NCBI GenBank assembly: GCA_022495005.1
Contig: JAGYXB010000056.1
Location: 1,054,001-1,118,000, forward strand
Length of the DNA stretch: 64,000 nt
From: Rhyacophila brunnea
Lineage: Eukaryota; Arthropoda; Insecta; Trichoptera; Rhyacophilidae
Direction: 5' to 3'
Notes under the pieces: generated by a model
The model's database searches: none
What the model was told of the DNA's origin: nothing
What the model saw: only the letters and a program-made list of their open reading frames with translations
Part shown: piece by piece, positions 1-10,098 of the stretch
Layout: each line of letters starts with the position of its first letter
Numbering within the stretch: position 1 is the first letter of the stretch
Program-made: the position numbers and the translations under genes

Positions 1-94
1 AACGGTCACATTGTAAAAACACCAACTGAAATAAAAAAGGACAAAATAAATTAATATGAAGTATTTAATGTGAATTTAAAAAAGGTTAATAATT

Positions 95-365
95 ATGCTC
101 ATGTCAGTACAGATCAAATTTTCGTGCACATACGAACACTATCCGTGGATTGTTGGTTTTTTCGATTTCATCAATGAACTTGTGTGCTCAGTCTGCACAT
201 TTTCACTTCTGCATACGGCTGTGTGCGTACAATTAAAACAACTTGAGCAGGTTTTTACGCGCACGAACAAGAAAGCTGTGTGTACAATTTTTAATCCACA
301 CGAACGTTCATACACGTAAACCATACGTGCGCGCAAATTTGCTCAAGTCAGTACCGACCTTTACG
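95..365. repeat. possible degenerate foldback repeat
   Basis: The two ends carry imperfect inverted similarity: the left has CAAATTTTCGTGCACATACG, and the reverse complement of the right has CAAATTTGCGCGCACGTATG. A third inverted piece lies near 240-268. The high-CpG composition differs from the flanks. An open frame runs through it on each strand, but neither resembles a protein. Confidence 0.35.
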
Positions 366-1017
366 TTATATTTAATAATTATCAAACTATTTTTTTTTTA
401 AAGAAATCAGTATCAGTCATCTTGCGAGTGCAGAACGATAAGGTTCTAAGTGTTTATTTTTGGAGAAACAAAGTAACAATAAGGCAGCTTAGAATACTAC
501 TTTATTGTTAGGTTTGTTTTGTTAAAAATAAACATTTGGAACCTTGTAATATTAGGCTCACGATTAGTCGCTAAAGTCATTGCCACCTTGCTCTGGATGA
601 AACACCATGTGAAAAAAACAACATGTGTAGGTATTATAAATAATTATTACATATATCTGGATTATAATGGGCCACTGATTACTTTAAGTGCGCTCTGATG
701 TACAGTTTTTGCACATTGTTTAATTCGTCACGGGACATCACTGTAAATGAGAAATAACCACCTACTTAGGTTTTGGTTTGTTTTATGTCCCATGTCAAAT
801 TCACCGTACTCAAAGTAGAAAACTCAGTGGTATAATGTAGAAGTACCAATTATTATAACTGTACCGCAGTGTCTTATATCTGATTTTGCCAAAAATGAGT
901 TAAGTATAGATTTTATGTCTATTCATAAAAGAAGTCCGAAATTATTAAAACAAATTAAGTAAGTAAATTATCATTAATCAAATCTTATATTGCATTGTTC
1001 CACATTGTTCGTTATTA

Positions 1018-1321
1018 CGAGGGTGGGTCAATAATTCCTTAGAAAAAAGCATTAAAACAGTTTTTATTTTTGTACTTTTTTTTATTTCTCAACATAATCT
1101 CCTTGGAGCTCAATACACTTGGTTAGACGTTTCTCAATTTTTTTTAAACCGTCAGAAAAATAAGTTTTCGGAAATGTACGAGAAACACACAACAACCCGA
1201 CCAATCTGATTGAAACTTCGCAGCATACTGAATCGGTAGTGCCGCTGCATGAAAACAAACCGCTTACAGTACTAGTCGCGCCACCTGTCGGCTTTTCTAA
1301 GGACTTATTGACCCACCCTCG
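1018..1321 (-). mobile_element. mariner-derived MITE with transposase tail
   Basis: A 304-bp element has terminal inverted repeats beginning CGAGGGTGGGTCAATAA (24 of 25 bases match between ends) and is flanked by TA on both sides, the target duplication of the Tc1/mariner superfamily. Next to the left end, the minus strand still reads the last residues of a mariner transposase (KKIEKRLTKCIELQGDYVEK, then stop). The element is therefore an internally deleted mariner, not a MITE of unknown origin. It cannot encode a working transposase. Confidence 0.85.
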
Positions 1322-3054
1322 TACAATTATATTTTAATTTGGTATTACTTATGTCCAACGACTAAGTTTAGTTTTTTTATATGGACAGATATTTGATTAA
1401 TAAAAACAGAACTATTTATATGGTTGTCCATTGTTTCATATACATTTTAATATTACATGATAAGTAGTACGGCTTTATTATTTTTATAGTTTTATCTCTA
1501 TTGCGGACAAACACTGTATACGAGGAACGATTATTCAATTGAGAGATTATTTTTTGTGAACTGCTTTATTATTCACACACCTGCCCGATTGGCCATGCCG
1601 ACTTGATACCAACGAAGGCCAACTTTGAGTCATTTGAAAAATTTGCTGTGTCATATGGAGACCGGAATAATTCCAATCCCTCCTTAGATTCATCACTTTC
1701 AACTCCTGACTTCTCTGTTTCGGCAGAGTTTCAGGACACGGGTACAGAGGACACTTTCTTTTTCAGGTCAAAATTCTTTTTATTTTCTAAAAGTCTTTCT
1801 TTAAGCACTAAGGTGCATGGTTGCTACATTAGTTCCGTGCAGCATCGTTTCGGGACAAGGAAGTGTGGAATCTTTTCATTCTGATACGTTTCCGCGGCTG
1901 CATATAATGGCGGGTGGAGATGGGTAACTCAAATCATGCTTTATTGAAAGATTTGATATTGATTGAGATTTTTTGATTTAGGGTAATCTGGCTCCAGGGT
2001 ATAGATATTATCAGAGGTATTTAATAAAAAGAGAGGCAAGGAATCGGCATTCTCATACTACTGAATGAAGCAGGCCAACAATAGCTGACAACTTATGAGA
2101 AATAGCGACGCGATAAAAAAAATGCAGGACATCACGGAGGATTTAGTTTAGTCATTATAACGTACCCATATAATATTATAATGTTAACGTGGAAAATTTG
2201 TCACAAATTGATTACCAGCCTGCCTCACCATACTTTTTCACCTAGGACATTATAATGTCAATGAGGTTTAATAGTTTAATATTTATAATTTTTCCATAAA
2301 TTCTGTTAATATGCCTATTGGGATTTCAGGTTAGATGTTAAAAACATACTTAAATGCCAAATACGTCAATAATATAAAAATAATCTAAATCACACAGGTT
2401 GTTAATGAATTTTAAATACCTAGTTGTACAACAATTTTACAGTATAAATGTACGGTGCAGACGAGTATTTTATGTATATGTAATAACTTAGTTTAGGATA
2501 TTATGTACGGGATAGACATTAACTATTTTGTAAAAAAAGAAGCAAAAGACTATTACGTTATGTTGACTGTATAAGGGAGGGAGTCATCTATTTATAAATG
2601 ATAAGTCGTGGGTGTCTCGAAGAGTATTCGGTTTATTTGATTTTATACGGTAACAATACAATAATTTGATATGCGCGAGTATAATAAGTTCGGGGTAATT
2701 TATACTGGAACTACGGCATAGTGAGACTAGGCAGACAGATAAGGCTTAAAGCTAACCGTGTATCCGTTTCCACAGTGCAAGCAAGACTACTGTAGTGAAT
2801 TAGGTGAATTAGGTCTCTTGACGACGCCAAGCACGACTCAATCCTAATTGATTACTGAAGGCCAAACATCGCCTTATATAGTCAAATAGGCGACCCCTTT
2901 TCTGCCGTCTATGTGATAACGTCTATGCGCTATAGTGGGAGCACCGGATAGAGTGGGAGCGGTATACGATGTCCTGATGAGTGAAAGAGAAAGTATTCGA
3001 AGGCGCCCGCGCTATAAATGTAGATATTCGCCACCAGTTTTAAAATCAATGACT

Positions 3055-3751
3055 AATAACTCAGGTTTTGGGTCTTTTTACTGGTCTCCGCCACCGGCCG
3101 CTGTCATCTGTCAGTGAGCGCAGTGTTGCCAACCGAACTATAATTATAGTACATTTTGATTCGCGTACTATTCGAAAAGTTACATTTTCGTCCGCGTACT
3201 ATTAAAAAAGTATAGTACGTCAAAAATACCACAATTAAAAAATGCTATTTTTTATAGTACTTATTCCCCTTTAATTAATATATTAGGACCGGTTTCGTCC
3301 GCCTCAGTGGGACATTTTCAACGTTGAAAATGTCCCACTGAGGCGGACGAAACCGGTCCTAATATATTAATTAAAGTGGAATAAGTACTATAAAAAATAG
3401 CATAAATAAGATCTCAGTGTGCGATTTTAGTCAATGGACATGGTTTTGCGTTGTATACCTACTCTAAAAAACTAACGTGACAGTTAATGACGGCGGCCGG
3501 TGTTAGCATTTTTCGGTCGTAAGAGGTGTTATAATTAAGTATGACATCGGAATTTCTCGAATTCTCCGTTATGTTTGTGACAAACAAAAAACTTTCATTT
3601 TCTCTACATGTACTATAATTTTTGCCGAAATAATATAATGGCTTGGACCGCGTACTATAATTCGATGACAAAAAGATAGCTAAAATTCAAAATGGCGACT
3701 GACAGATTACGATGACGGAGAACCAGTAAAAAGCACCCAGGTTTTAGTTAT
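3055..3751. mobile_element. large foldback DNA element beside NOL10 exon 2
   Basis: The outer arms (about 3055-3185 and 3590-3751) are inverted copies. The left reads ATAACTCAGG...CTTTTTACTGGTCTCCG...ATCTGTCAGT, and the reverse complement of the right reads ATAACTAAAACC...CTTTTTACTGGTTCTCCG...ATCTGTCAGT. The centre is the near-perfect palindrome listed separately. The CpG-rich ends and full inverted symmetry indicate a non-autonomous foldback transposon. Its right end stops about 9 bp from the NOL10 exon 2 donor. Confidence 0.75.
3242..3403. repeat. 162-bp spacerless near-perfect palindrome
   Basis: The two 81-bp halves are mirror complements around the centre AACGTT (3320-3325), with a single mismatched pair (CCCC against the partner of GTGG near 3268/3377). 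Symmetry ends abruptly at 3241/3404. It forms the core of the foldback element and would extrude as a perfect hairpin. Confidence 0.93.
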
Positions 3752-3761
3752 TTAAGCTTAC

Positions 3762-4022
3762 CTTGGTATAATCATCACTAAGAGCTTCAAACGTGACAAC
3801 CTCAGAATCCAAACACCTCTCGAATTTTAGTGACAAATTGTTTACTTCGAAGCATTTTACGCGAGGTTTATAAATCCCAGTTGCCAGTATATATTGGCCA
3901 TCTGCCGAGACTCGTATTGTACTACTAAGTCCCGGCATACCGAAGTCCTGGATCAATTCTATCCTTCTGCGGATGTCTACATCTTTCTTGAGTAATGCAC
4001 GACGTTTTCGGTCTGAAAGCCA
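3762..4022 (-). CDS. NOL10: NOL10 coding exon 2
   Basis: The exon of 261 nt encodes residues 23-109, the first WD40 blade region (STIRVSADGQYILATGIYKP). The acceptor CTTCAG is at 4023-4025 and the donor GTAAGC starts at 3761. The foldback element begins a few bases beyond the donor. Confidence 0.94.
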
Positions 4023-4192
4023 CTGAAGATAAGATAATATATTGAGTCAAAATACAATAAAACTGTATATTCATTATTTTAATTCGTAACTAAATTAGAT
4101 GACAGGTTTAAGATGTAAATACTTACGTCTGGTAAAGATTTTCCAGCGCTGAGATTATATATCTTGACATTGTCAATTTCGGAAACCTGCAT
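3762..4192 (-). CDS. NOL10: nucleolar protein 10 (NOL10), 5' coding exons
   Basis: NOL10 is a conserved WD-repeat nucleolar protein (yeast Enp2 family) needed for small-subunit ribosome assembly. Two minus-strand exons are seen: 4127-4192 (residues 1-22, MQVSEIDNVKIYNLSAGKSL...) and 3762-4022 (residues 23-109, WLSDRKRRALLKKDVDIRRR...). The stretch ending in IELIQDFGMPGLSSTIRVSA is close to vertebrate NOL10. The donors are GTAAGT and GTAAGC, the acceptor is TTCAG, and both joins are phase 0. The start ATG at 4192 matches the family's N-terminus. The remaining WD repeats and basic C-terminal half (about 680 aa in the family) lie outside the window. The gene is head to head with alsin. Confidence 0.95.
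4127..4192 (-). CDS. NOL10: NOL10 coding exon 1
   Basis: Sixty-six nucleotides encode residues 1-22, from the ATG at 4192-4190 to the donor GTAAGT at 4126. The reading MQVSEIDNVKIYNLSAGKSL matches the NOL10 N-terminus. Confidence 0.93.
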
Positions 4193-4512
4193 GATTGTTT
4201 CGATATTAATACAGAAAGGTTATTTTATCAAAACTTTTGAAAGTTTACAATAATTTAACTACAAACAACCATGGTTACTTTTCCGTGTAGGTTATGTAGT
4301 CTATTGGTTATGTCAAAAATAAACTCTCGCCTGTCACACGTGTTTACGTATATTATCTATGGTGCTAGGGATCATAGATAATAAACTAGGGATGTCGAGT
4401 AAAACTTTTCCCAATCTTCTTCTTTTAAATAAGTACGATTTTTCATTGTTTTGCAAGTCATAAAAAATATAATAATATTTGTAGGCAATATTAATAAAAG
4501 AAAAATTATTAC
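4193..4512. other. NOL10 upstream flank
   Basis: AT-rich sequence between the NOL10 start codon and the DIRS-like composite. It presumably holds the NOL10 5' UTR and promoter. There is a short inverted pair around 4358-4385 (ATTATCTATGG.../...ATAGATAAT) but no clear core promoter motif. Confidence 0.4.
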
Positions 4513-6139
4513 CTACTCACTATTGAGAATACAAAAACAGAAAGTTGAGCAGAAAGATAGGTCCCGGACTTGTGGAGGTGGATGGTTTGTCACCGGCCCA
4601 CTAGAAATGACTCCAAGTGCGGGATCGGGTAGGGTGGTTCCAGTGATCTCTGCTGTAGGTCTGCGCTCCAAAAACACTTCTTCCACCATGGGGCCACTAG
4701 TAAATATTTTCCCCTTGCCATGTTCAGGTGTGCCAATAGTTGTGGAATTAGATTCGGTGGCGGGATTATCCAGGCTAGTTTGAAGTCCCACTGTCGACTG
4801 AAGGCATCGTGGAACAGTGCAAGGGCATCGTTTGGATTTCGTGAAACATACGTTGCGACAACGTGGGCTGTGTTGGACGCGAACAGGTATACGTCTGGGA
4901 GTCCCCATCTTTGAAATAGGGGAGCTGTAGCCGCCATCACTAGGTGCCATTCTGGGATAATTTTGCTGCGTGATAGATGGTCTGCCACACAGTTGTATTT
5001 TCCTGGAAGGTATTGTGCAGTCAATGATATACTGGCCTGGTAGGCGATTTCCAGGATCTGTCGGCAAAGACTTAGTAGGGTTGCAGACTTTGTGCCCCCT
5101 TCGTTGTTGATGTAGGCCACCACTGTTTTGTTGTTGGTTTGTAGGAGTAATTCTGATCCCCTGAGCGTTTGCTCCCGGAGTTGTATGGCTGAGAGTACTG
5201 CATACAGCACTTTTCGGTTGGAGTGCCACGTGGATTGGCGTTTTGTCCATGTACCTGATAGGTGGCACTTGTCTAACTGGGCCCCCCTGCCTGAATCGGC
5301 TGCGTCTGTGGTGAGGAAGTGATTGTAGGTTGCCCTGTGAATCTTTCCTGAGGAGCCCACCGCTCGAATCCACCACATGATGTCCTCTCGAGCTTGTGGT
5401 GGAATCGATGTTGATTTGTGAGGGTGGCTCCTTGATAATTGAGCGCTCGTACGTTGTAGATATCGGCAATGCAACCTCCCCTGTGGAGTGACGAAGGTTG
5501 CAAAGTTGAGTCGCCCGAGGAGGCGTTGGACCTGCCTGAGCGACCAACTGCCTTTTTGGATCTGCAATTGTAGGTGGTGACGAAGTGATGTGCACTTCTC
5601 TGTTGATAGAGGTATTTCCTATTGTTGTGAGTATCCCACGTGATACCCAAGAACTCCCGCTGTTGGTTTGGAATAAGACAAGTTTTTTCTTGTTGATTAT
5701 CCAGCTTAGTGCCTGCATGAAATCTATCATATAAGTCAGTTGCGACAGAAGAATCTCTCTGGAGTGATTTGCCATCAGAAAGTCGTCTAAGTAAGTGACG
5801 ATTCTCATACCCTTTCCCCGGAGGTGTTCGGCCATCCAGTAGGTACGCTTGGCTTAGGTCTGTTTTTACTAACCAGTCTTCCCTTTGCAGGAATGTTGGG
5901 ACCTTGAAATGGTGGAACAGTTTGAACGGCCTTGGTTGTAGGAAACCGTTTAGGCGTTTAAGGTTGAAGACGGGTCGTTGACTGCCGTCTTGCTTCCTTT
6001 CTAAGAACAGGGTTGAGAGGAAGCTCGGAGATGGTTCTGCCAATTCCAATACTCCCGATTTCTTCAGTTCCGTGATTTGTGAAGTGATCTCCGGCGATTG
6101 TCGCGTTTGGAAATTCTTCTGGAATTGTACGGAAGGCAT
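4513..6139 (-). pseudogene. copy B pol: reverse transcriptase plus RNase H, broken
   Basis: Reading 6139 downward, one frame gives the RT fingers and palm start (SGVLELAEPSPSFLSTLFLE; RPVFNLKRLN; DWLVKTDLSQAYL). The frame then jumps near 5833, where copy A has extra palm sequence that B lacks. The next frame gives the RT catalytic box TYLDDFLMANHS (5835-5750), and another gives RNase H (5567-4590: SELLLQTNNKTVVAYINNEG, CVADHLSRSKIIPEWHL). A tail follows (LPDVYLFASNTAHV, VAPWWKKCFWSADL) typical of DIRS-type pol C-termini. At least two frame shifts and an internal deletion make it a pseudogene. Similarity to copy A ends close to 4560. Confidence 0.85.
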
Positions 6140-6141
6140 TA

Positions 6142-6820
6142 TTAGAGGGGTTTCTTTATAAACGGAATACAGGTTCCCGTTATTATTTTTAATAATGGTG
6201 GTGGTGCACCCTTGGCCTGCCAGATTTCCTGGAAATGCTGGAGGCGTCCCCCTTTGAACGTGGTGAGGGAGACCCGGTCACCTGCGTCTAGGGTAAATGC
6301 CCCTCGCACCACCTCGGTTATCTCTGGGAAAACCTCGGTTGGATGGGCGTGGGCCTCTCGGCAAGCCACCCCTAACCTGGTCTGGTATCCTCCTCGTGTA
6401 TCCCTGCTTCCGAAAGGTGTCCTTGTGTCCACCTGACGAAGTGCTAGGTTGACTCTCCCTGCCCTGGTCAACCACTTTGGTGGTCTGATCGAAGACCTTC
6501 TCACGACCCCCACCTCTTTCTAGGAACCCCGCCAGTTTATCTTTATTGAAGATATGTTCGGCGCTAGGTGGGATCTTGTTAAGAGCCTCTCGGGTGAAGG
6601 TGTCTTTTATACTGGAGAGGATTTTCTTCCGCCTCGTCTGAACCAACACTGCCCGTTTTCCACAAAGGATTCGGGTGACGTCCTCAGACACTTTGTTGAG
6701 TGCTGAAGAGGGCCCGAACTCCTTTACGACCGTCTCAAAAAGAGCCGTACCGATGGTGTGGTCGCTGACAGAGTCGACCACTCGCTGTAACGCGTCCCGA
6801 ATACACTCACTAGATATATC
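6142..6820 (-). pseudogene. copy B gag-like region, 5' truncated
   Basis: The minus-strand frame from about 6815 reads ALQRVVDSVSDHTIGTALFE, then KVSEDVTRILCGKRAVL and KDTFTREALNKIPPSAEHIF, then an Arg/Gly-rich tail. After a frame change it continues as GDRVSLTTFKGGRLQHFQEI directly into the RT frame. The matching order in copy A (10696-10099: WDR-free gag with ICENMTQILIG and SEGDRIWTTNNIGGRLRDF) identifies it as the element's gag. Its N-terminal half is missing at the junction with the copy A recombinase. Confidence 0.7.
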
Positions 6821-7637
6821 ACAGAAATATCCCCACCTTCCCCTCTCCTTGGGTTTGACATGCAGACGAGTTTCCGTAACCAGAATATTGGGTCGATGTT
6901 TTGACACGTGGAAGCGCTTAGCTTCCATTCCGATTGACGATGCTTGGCGGTATCTGTATTTGCGCCAAACATTGGCCATACAATTATGTGGTCACTTTTA
7001 TCCACTAATCCATTGTCTTCGTCCCGATGCGAGAAGCAGCCGAGTAGGTAGCTGTCCTACGAGACGTTTCGAATAGGTTGTACTCCACCGGTGTTGCTTT
7101 CCTAAGATGATCTACCACTCGTCCTGGATCCCAAACCGATGGTTTGACGGGTTTCGTTTTATGTACCGAAATTGCCTGTAGCATATTGTGTTGTACTACC
7201 ACGTTGATGCCGATATCTACAGTGATAATCGGTTTGCAAAATGTGGCTATGGCTGACTTATGCACCAGTATGGTGTTGTACGACAAACCCTCCATTTTGT
7301 GCATGTAGCCTAGGTATCTGGCCAATTCCATTGGTTGAGGGCTATTATGATCCATTAGGTTCATGTTACCCATGTCATTGTCTTCCATTTGTTCCAAGCT
7401 GGTTTGTAAGTTTTTAGAGTCGAAGGCCGCCATCTGGAAGTAAGGAGTGCCCTTTCTTCCGCCATTCAATTTGATGTTATTTCCACCCCACCCGAAATTA
7501 TCCATAGTTAAAGGGACAGGTCCTGGGTCCTTGGAGGTGGACGGTTGGCCTCCATACCTACTAGTGTCGTATGTAGGTGAGGCATTGTATAAAGAGGTAC
7601 TATCGCCCCTTTTCGTACGTCCACTCCCCAAAATCAT
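6724..7637 (-). pseudogene. copy A tyrosine recombinase fragment
   Basis: Two minus-strand frames cover it. 7637-7008 has the SAM-like N-terminal core-binding fold (ELARYLGYMHKMEGLSYNTI, VHKSAIATFC, then SVWDPGRVVDHLRKATPVEY). 7005-6810 continues in a shifted frame (IIVWPMFGANTDTAKHRQSE, PIFWLRKLVCMSNPRRGEG). The order and motifs fit a DIRS-type tyrosine recombinase. The C-terminal HxxR box and nucleophilic Tyr are absent because the frame runs into gag sequence of copy B near 6815. Recombinase identity is by pattern only, without a search. Confidence 0.68.
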
Positions 7638-7639
7638 TG

Positions 7640-7879
7640 TTTCCAGCTCGGTGCCACTAGCAAGTACTTCCCTTTGCTGAGTTCAGGTGCGCTAGGACTC
7701 ATGAAAGTATGTTTGGTGGGGGAAATATCCACGCCAGTCTGAAGTCCTACACTCGGCTGAAGGCGTCGTGAAACAGCGCGCCACTGTCTAACGTCTCGTG
7801 ACACATATTACGTCGCAATGACTTGTGCTGTTTCGCTTGCGAATAAATCCACCTCGGGAACACCCCATCTTGGTTGCGG
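7640..7879 (-). pseudogene. copy A pol C-terminal tail
   Basis: This segment matches 4685-4930 of copy B. Both minus strands read a GVPEVDLFAS/GLPDVYLFAS-like start, a YVSR segment and a KGKYLL tail. It lies between the recombinase fragment and a hAT-type MITE that separates it from the RNase H of the same copy. The frame is disrupted. Confidence 0.65.
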
Positions 7880-8343
7880 CAGTGACGTCCCGTGGGGGTA
7901 GGCAGATTGAGCGTTGCTTGGTGGCGGCAGTCACTCGAAGGGCGGCAAATCGTGGAGAATCATTTATATAGAAATAGGCACCTAAACTTAGCAATAACGA
8001 AAATATTTTTCCACTAAAAAAATCAGCTCTGTAGTTGGCAACAAAATGTGTTAATTAACATAAAAGGTTTAACAGTGTTGTCAGGTGTAGGTATCTTTTA
8101 AGGACCTCAGACTATAGTCATTTGTGTAAGTGTCTAACTTAGTTATATTATATTTATGCACTTTTAAATCTAAATATGTATACATTACTAACAAAATAAT
8201 AGATATTATCTTGTTAGTAATGTATAGATACAACACATTTTTTAGATATTGGAGTCATGAAAGTATGGTAAAAAATACTGCATAAAAATGGAGCGGAATT
8301 TTGACGCTGCCATGGGGCGGCATTTTGTCTAGGGACGTCACTG
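7880..8343. mobile_element. hAT-type MITE with perfect 8-bp target duplication
   Basis: The ends are CAGTGACGTCCC and its exact inverse GGGACGTCACTG. The element is flanked by identical 8-bp copies of GGTTGCGG (7872-7879 and 8344-8351). Eight-base duplications with CAG...CTG ends are the hAT signature. It interrupts the copy A pol pseudogene; removing it joins the RNase H frame ending in PEWHLINTATQ to the following pol tail. A small hairpin (8178-8226) sits inside. The last roughly 120 bp resemble 62103-62185. Confidence 0.88.
8178..8226. repeat. short hairpin
   Basis: The inverted arms TATACATTACTAACAA and TTGTTAGTAATGTATA surround an AT-rich loop (about AATAATAGATATTATC). It lies in the interior of the hAT-type MITE. 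Confidence 0.85.
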
Positions 8344-10080
8344 GGTTGCGGTGTTGATGAGGTGCCATTCGGGAATGAGTTGTCTGCGGGAGAGATGATC
8401 TGCCACGCAGTTGTAATTTCTGCGGAAGTATTGTGCAGTAAACGTGATGTTGGCTCGACTGGTAAATACTAGTATCTGTCGGCATAGGTTTAGGAGGGTG
8501 ACAGATTTTGTGCCGCCCTCCTTGTTGATGTATGCCACCACTGTTTTGTTGTCTGTCTGCAGAAGCAGATCTGATCCTATGATTGATTGTACCTGAGATT
8601 GAATTGCAAACATTTCCTTCCTGTTGGAATGCCATGCCATGCTAACTGGTCTTGTTCCCACGTACCTGATAGGTGGTGTTCATTCAGTTGGGCTGCCTAG
8701 CTTGTGTCGGCTGCGTCTATCGTCAGGAAGTGATTGATGTGTCTCAACTCTGAGGAGCCTATGTCGTCTATTAGCGAGAATGGGACCTCGACAATATTGA
8801 TGACTGGAGCTTTGTAGCCTTCGGCAATGCAACCTTCCTCGTGGAGGTAGGATGCGAAGTTAAGTCGCCCCCGAAGACATTGAACATGTTCCTGCCTGAG
8901 GGCCAATTACCTTTTTGTACCTGCGTTGTGTCAAATCTGAGGATCCTATCGCCTAGAGCCACCACATGATGTCCCATTGGGCCTGTGGTGGGATTGTCAT
9001 CAATTGGCGAGGATGGGACCTCGGCCATAGTGATAACTGGAGCATTGTAGCCGTCGGCAATGCAACCATCCTCGTGGAGGTAGGATGTGAAGTTGAGTCG
9101 CCCCAGAAGGGATTGGATATGTGCCTGTCTGAGGGGCCAACTGTATTTTTGTACCTGCGTTGTGTCAACTCTGAGGATCCTATCGCCTAGAGCCACCACA
9201 TGATGTCCCGTTGGGTATGTGGTGGGAATGTCATCAATTGGCGAGGATGCAAGACCAAGGCAGGATAATGGTAATGCAGGATAATGGTAAAAACATGTAA
9301 TGCAGGACCAACTGCCTATTTGTACCTGCATTAGCAGATGGTGACGGAGTGCTACACACTTCTCCGGCGACAGAAACCTCCGCTTGTTGTGTGTGTCCTA
9401 CGTGATGTCCAGTCTCCTCATTATTGGCTTGGATTCAGACAGGATCTTTTAATATTTATTAACCACCCTAAAGACTATAGGAAGGTTATACTGTATTCCA
9501 CCTGAACCGAGACTGTTTCTCGGATTGGTTGGCTATTAAGAAGTCGTATAGGTAAGTGAATATTCTCAGCCATTCTTTCGTAGGCGTTCGGCGACCCAAT
9601 TGGTCAGGGATGCCAACATAATCGGAGCGGCTGGCAGCACGAACGGGAGACACGTGAATTGTAGGAGCTCCCCTTGGTAGGCTAGTCGAACGAATCGACG
9701 ATGTTGAGAAGCCATTGGTACCTGGAGGTACGCCTGGCTTAGATCTATTATTACTAATCAGTCTTCTGTTTGTAAGACGGCTGGAACCTCGTAATGGTGA
9801 ATTAGTTTGAATGGCTTTGGCTGTAGGAACGCATTCAAACGCTTTCGGTTGAAAACGGCATAGGGTCCCGTCTTCTTTCTTGATCAGAAACAGGGTTGAG
9901 AGAAAAACTGGGGGTTTGACCCGTTTGTTCTAGAACCCCTGAGTTCTTTAAGTCCTCGATTTCGAGAGTGACCTCTGCTGATTGTTGCGTTTGAACTTCT
10001 TTCCGTAAAAGTAAAGAAGGACTTACCAATGGTGGTGTCCGCACAAAAGGTATGCGGGCTACGGCTATTATTTTTACCAA
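8344..10080 (-). pseudogene. copy A pol: reverse transcriptase plus RNase H, broken
   Basis: Minus-strand frames in order: RT start (10080-9835: RTPPLVSPSLL, EIEDLKNSGVLEQTGQ); RT palm (about 9840-9480) with ...SQAYLQVPMASQHRRF and a catalytic box that reads TYLYDF instead of TYLDDF; the connection (9331-8697) with an in-frame tandem amplification; and RNase H (8661-8344: GSDLLLQTDNKTVVAYINKE, CVADHLSRRQLIPEWHL). Stops and frame shifts occur throughout. The Asp-to-Tyr change would abolish metal binding. Copy A keeps the palm block missing from copy B. Confidence 0.82.
8753..9255. repeat. 234-bp in-frame tandem repeat inside copy A pol
   Basis: The motif GAGGATCCTATCGCCTAGAG recurs with a period of 234 bp (GGATCC at 8941 and 9175), exactly 78 codons. 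The unit starting at 8941 is complete; the unit before it (from about 8753) and the unit after it (to about 9255) are partial. Each copy holds the sequence that reads, on the minus strand, HHVVALGDRIL, DTTQVQK and the LLGRLNFTSYLHEDGCIAD-type segment. Because the period is a multiple of three, the minus frame 9331-8771 stays open across it. Confidence 0.88.
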
Positions 10081-10098
10081 TGTTGGGGGGGGGGTACA

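Larger units (their letters stand above)
1..3761 (-). other. NOL10 intron 2 (partial) with repeats
   Basis: This is the sequence downstream of the NOL10 exon 2 donor on the minus strand. No further NOL10 exon is recognisable, so the intron probably runs past the window start. It holds a possible foldback (95-365), a mariner MITE (1018-1321) and a large foldback element (3055-3751). I see nothing identifiable in 366-1017 or 1322-3054 beyond AT-rich DNA and short unassigned open frames. Confidence 0.6.

Noticed and set aside
1603..1884. Plus-strand open frame of 93 codons, Ser/Asp-rich
   Set aside because: No recognisable domain, no clear splice sites, no neighbour supporting a gene. The opposite strand is also partly open, which is typical of chance frames in repeats.
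4451..4783. Plus-strand open frame overlapping the copy B pol
   Set aside because: Antisense shadow of the RNase H and pol tail.
8941..9255. CRISPR-like or satellite array
   Set aside because: The repeat unit is coding-derived, 234 bp long and present in about 2.5 copies within a retroelement. No short repeats with spacers occur anywhere in the window.
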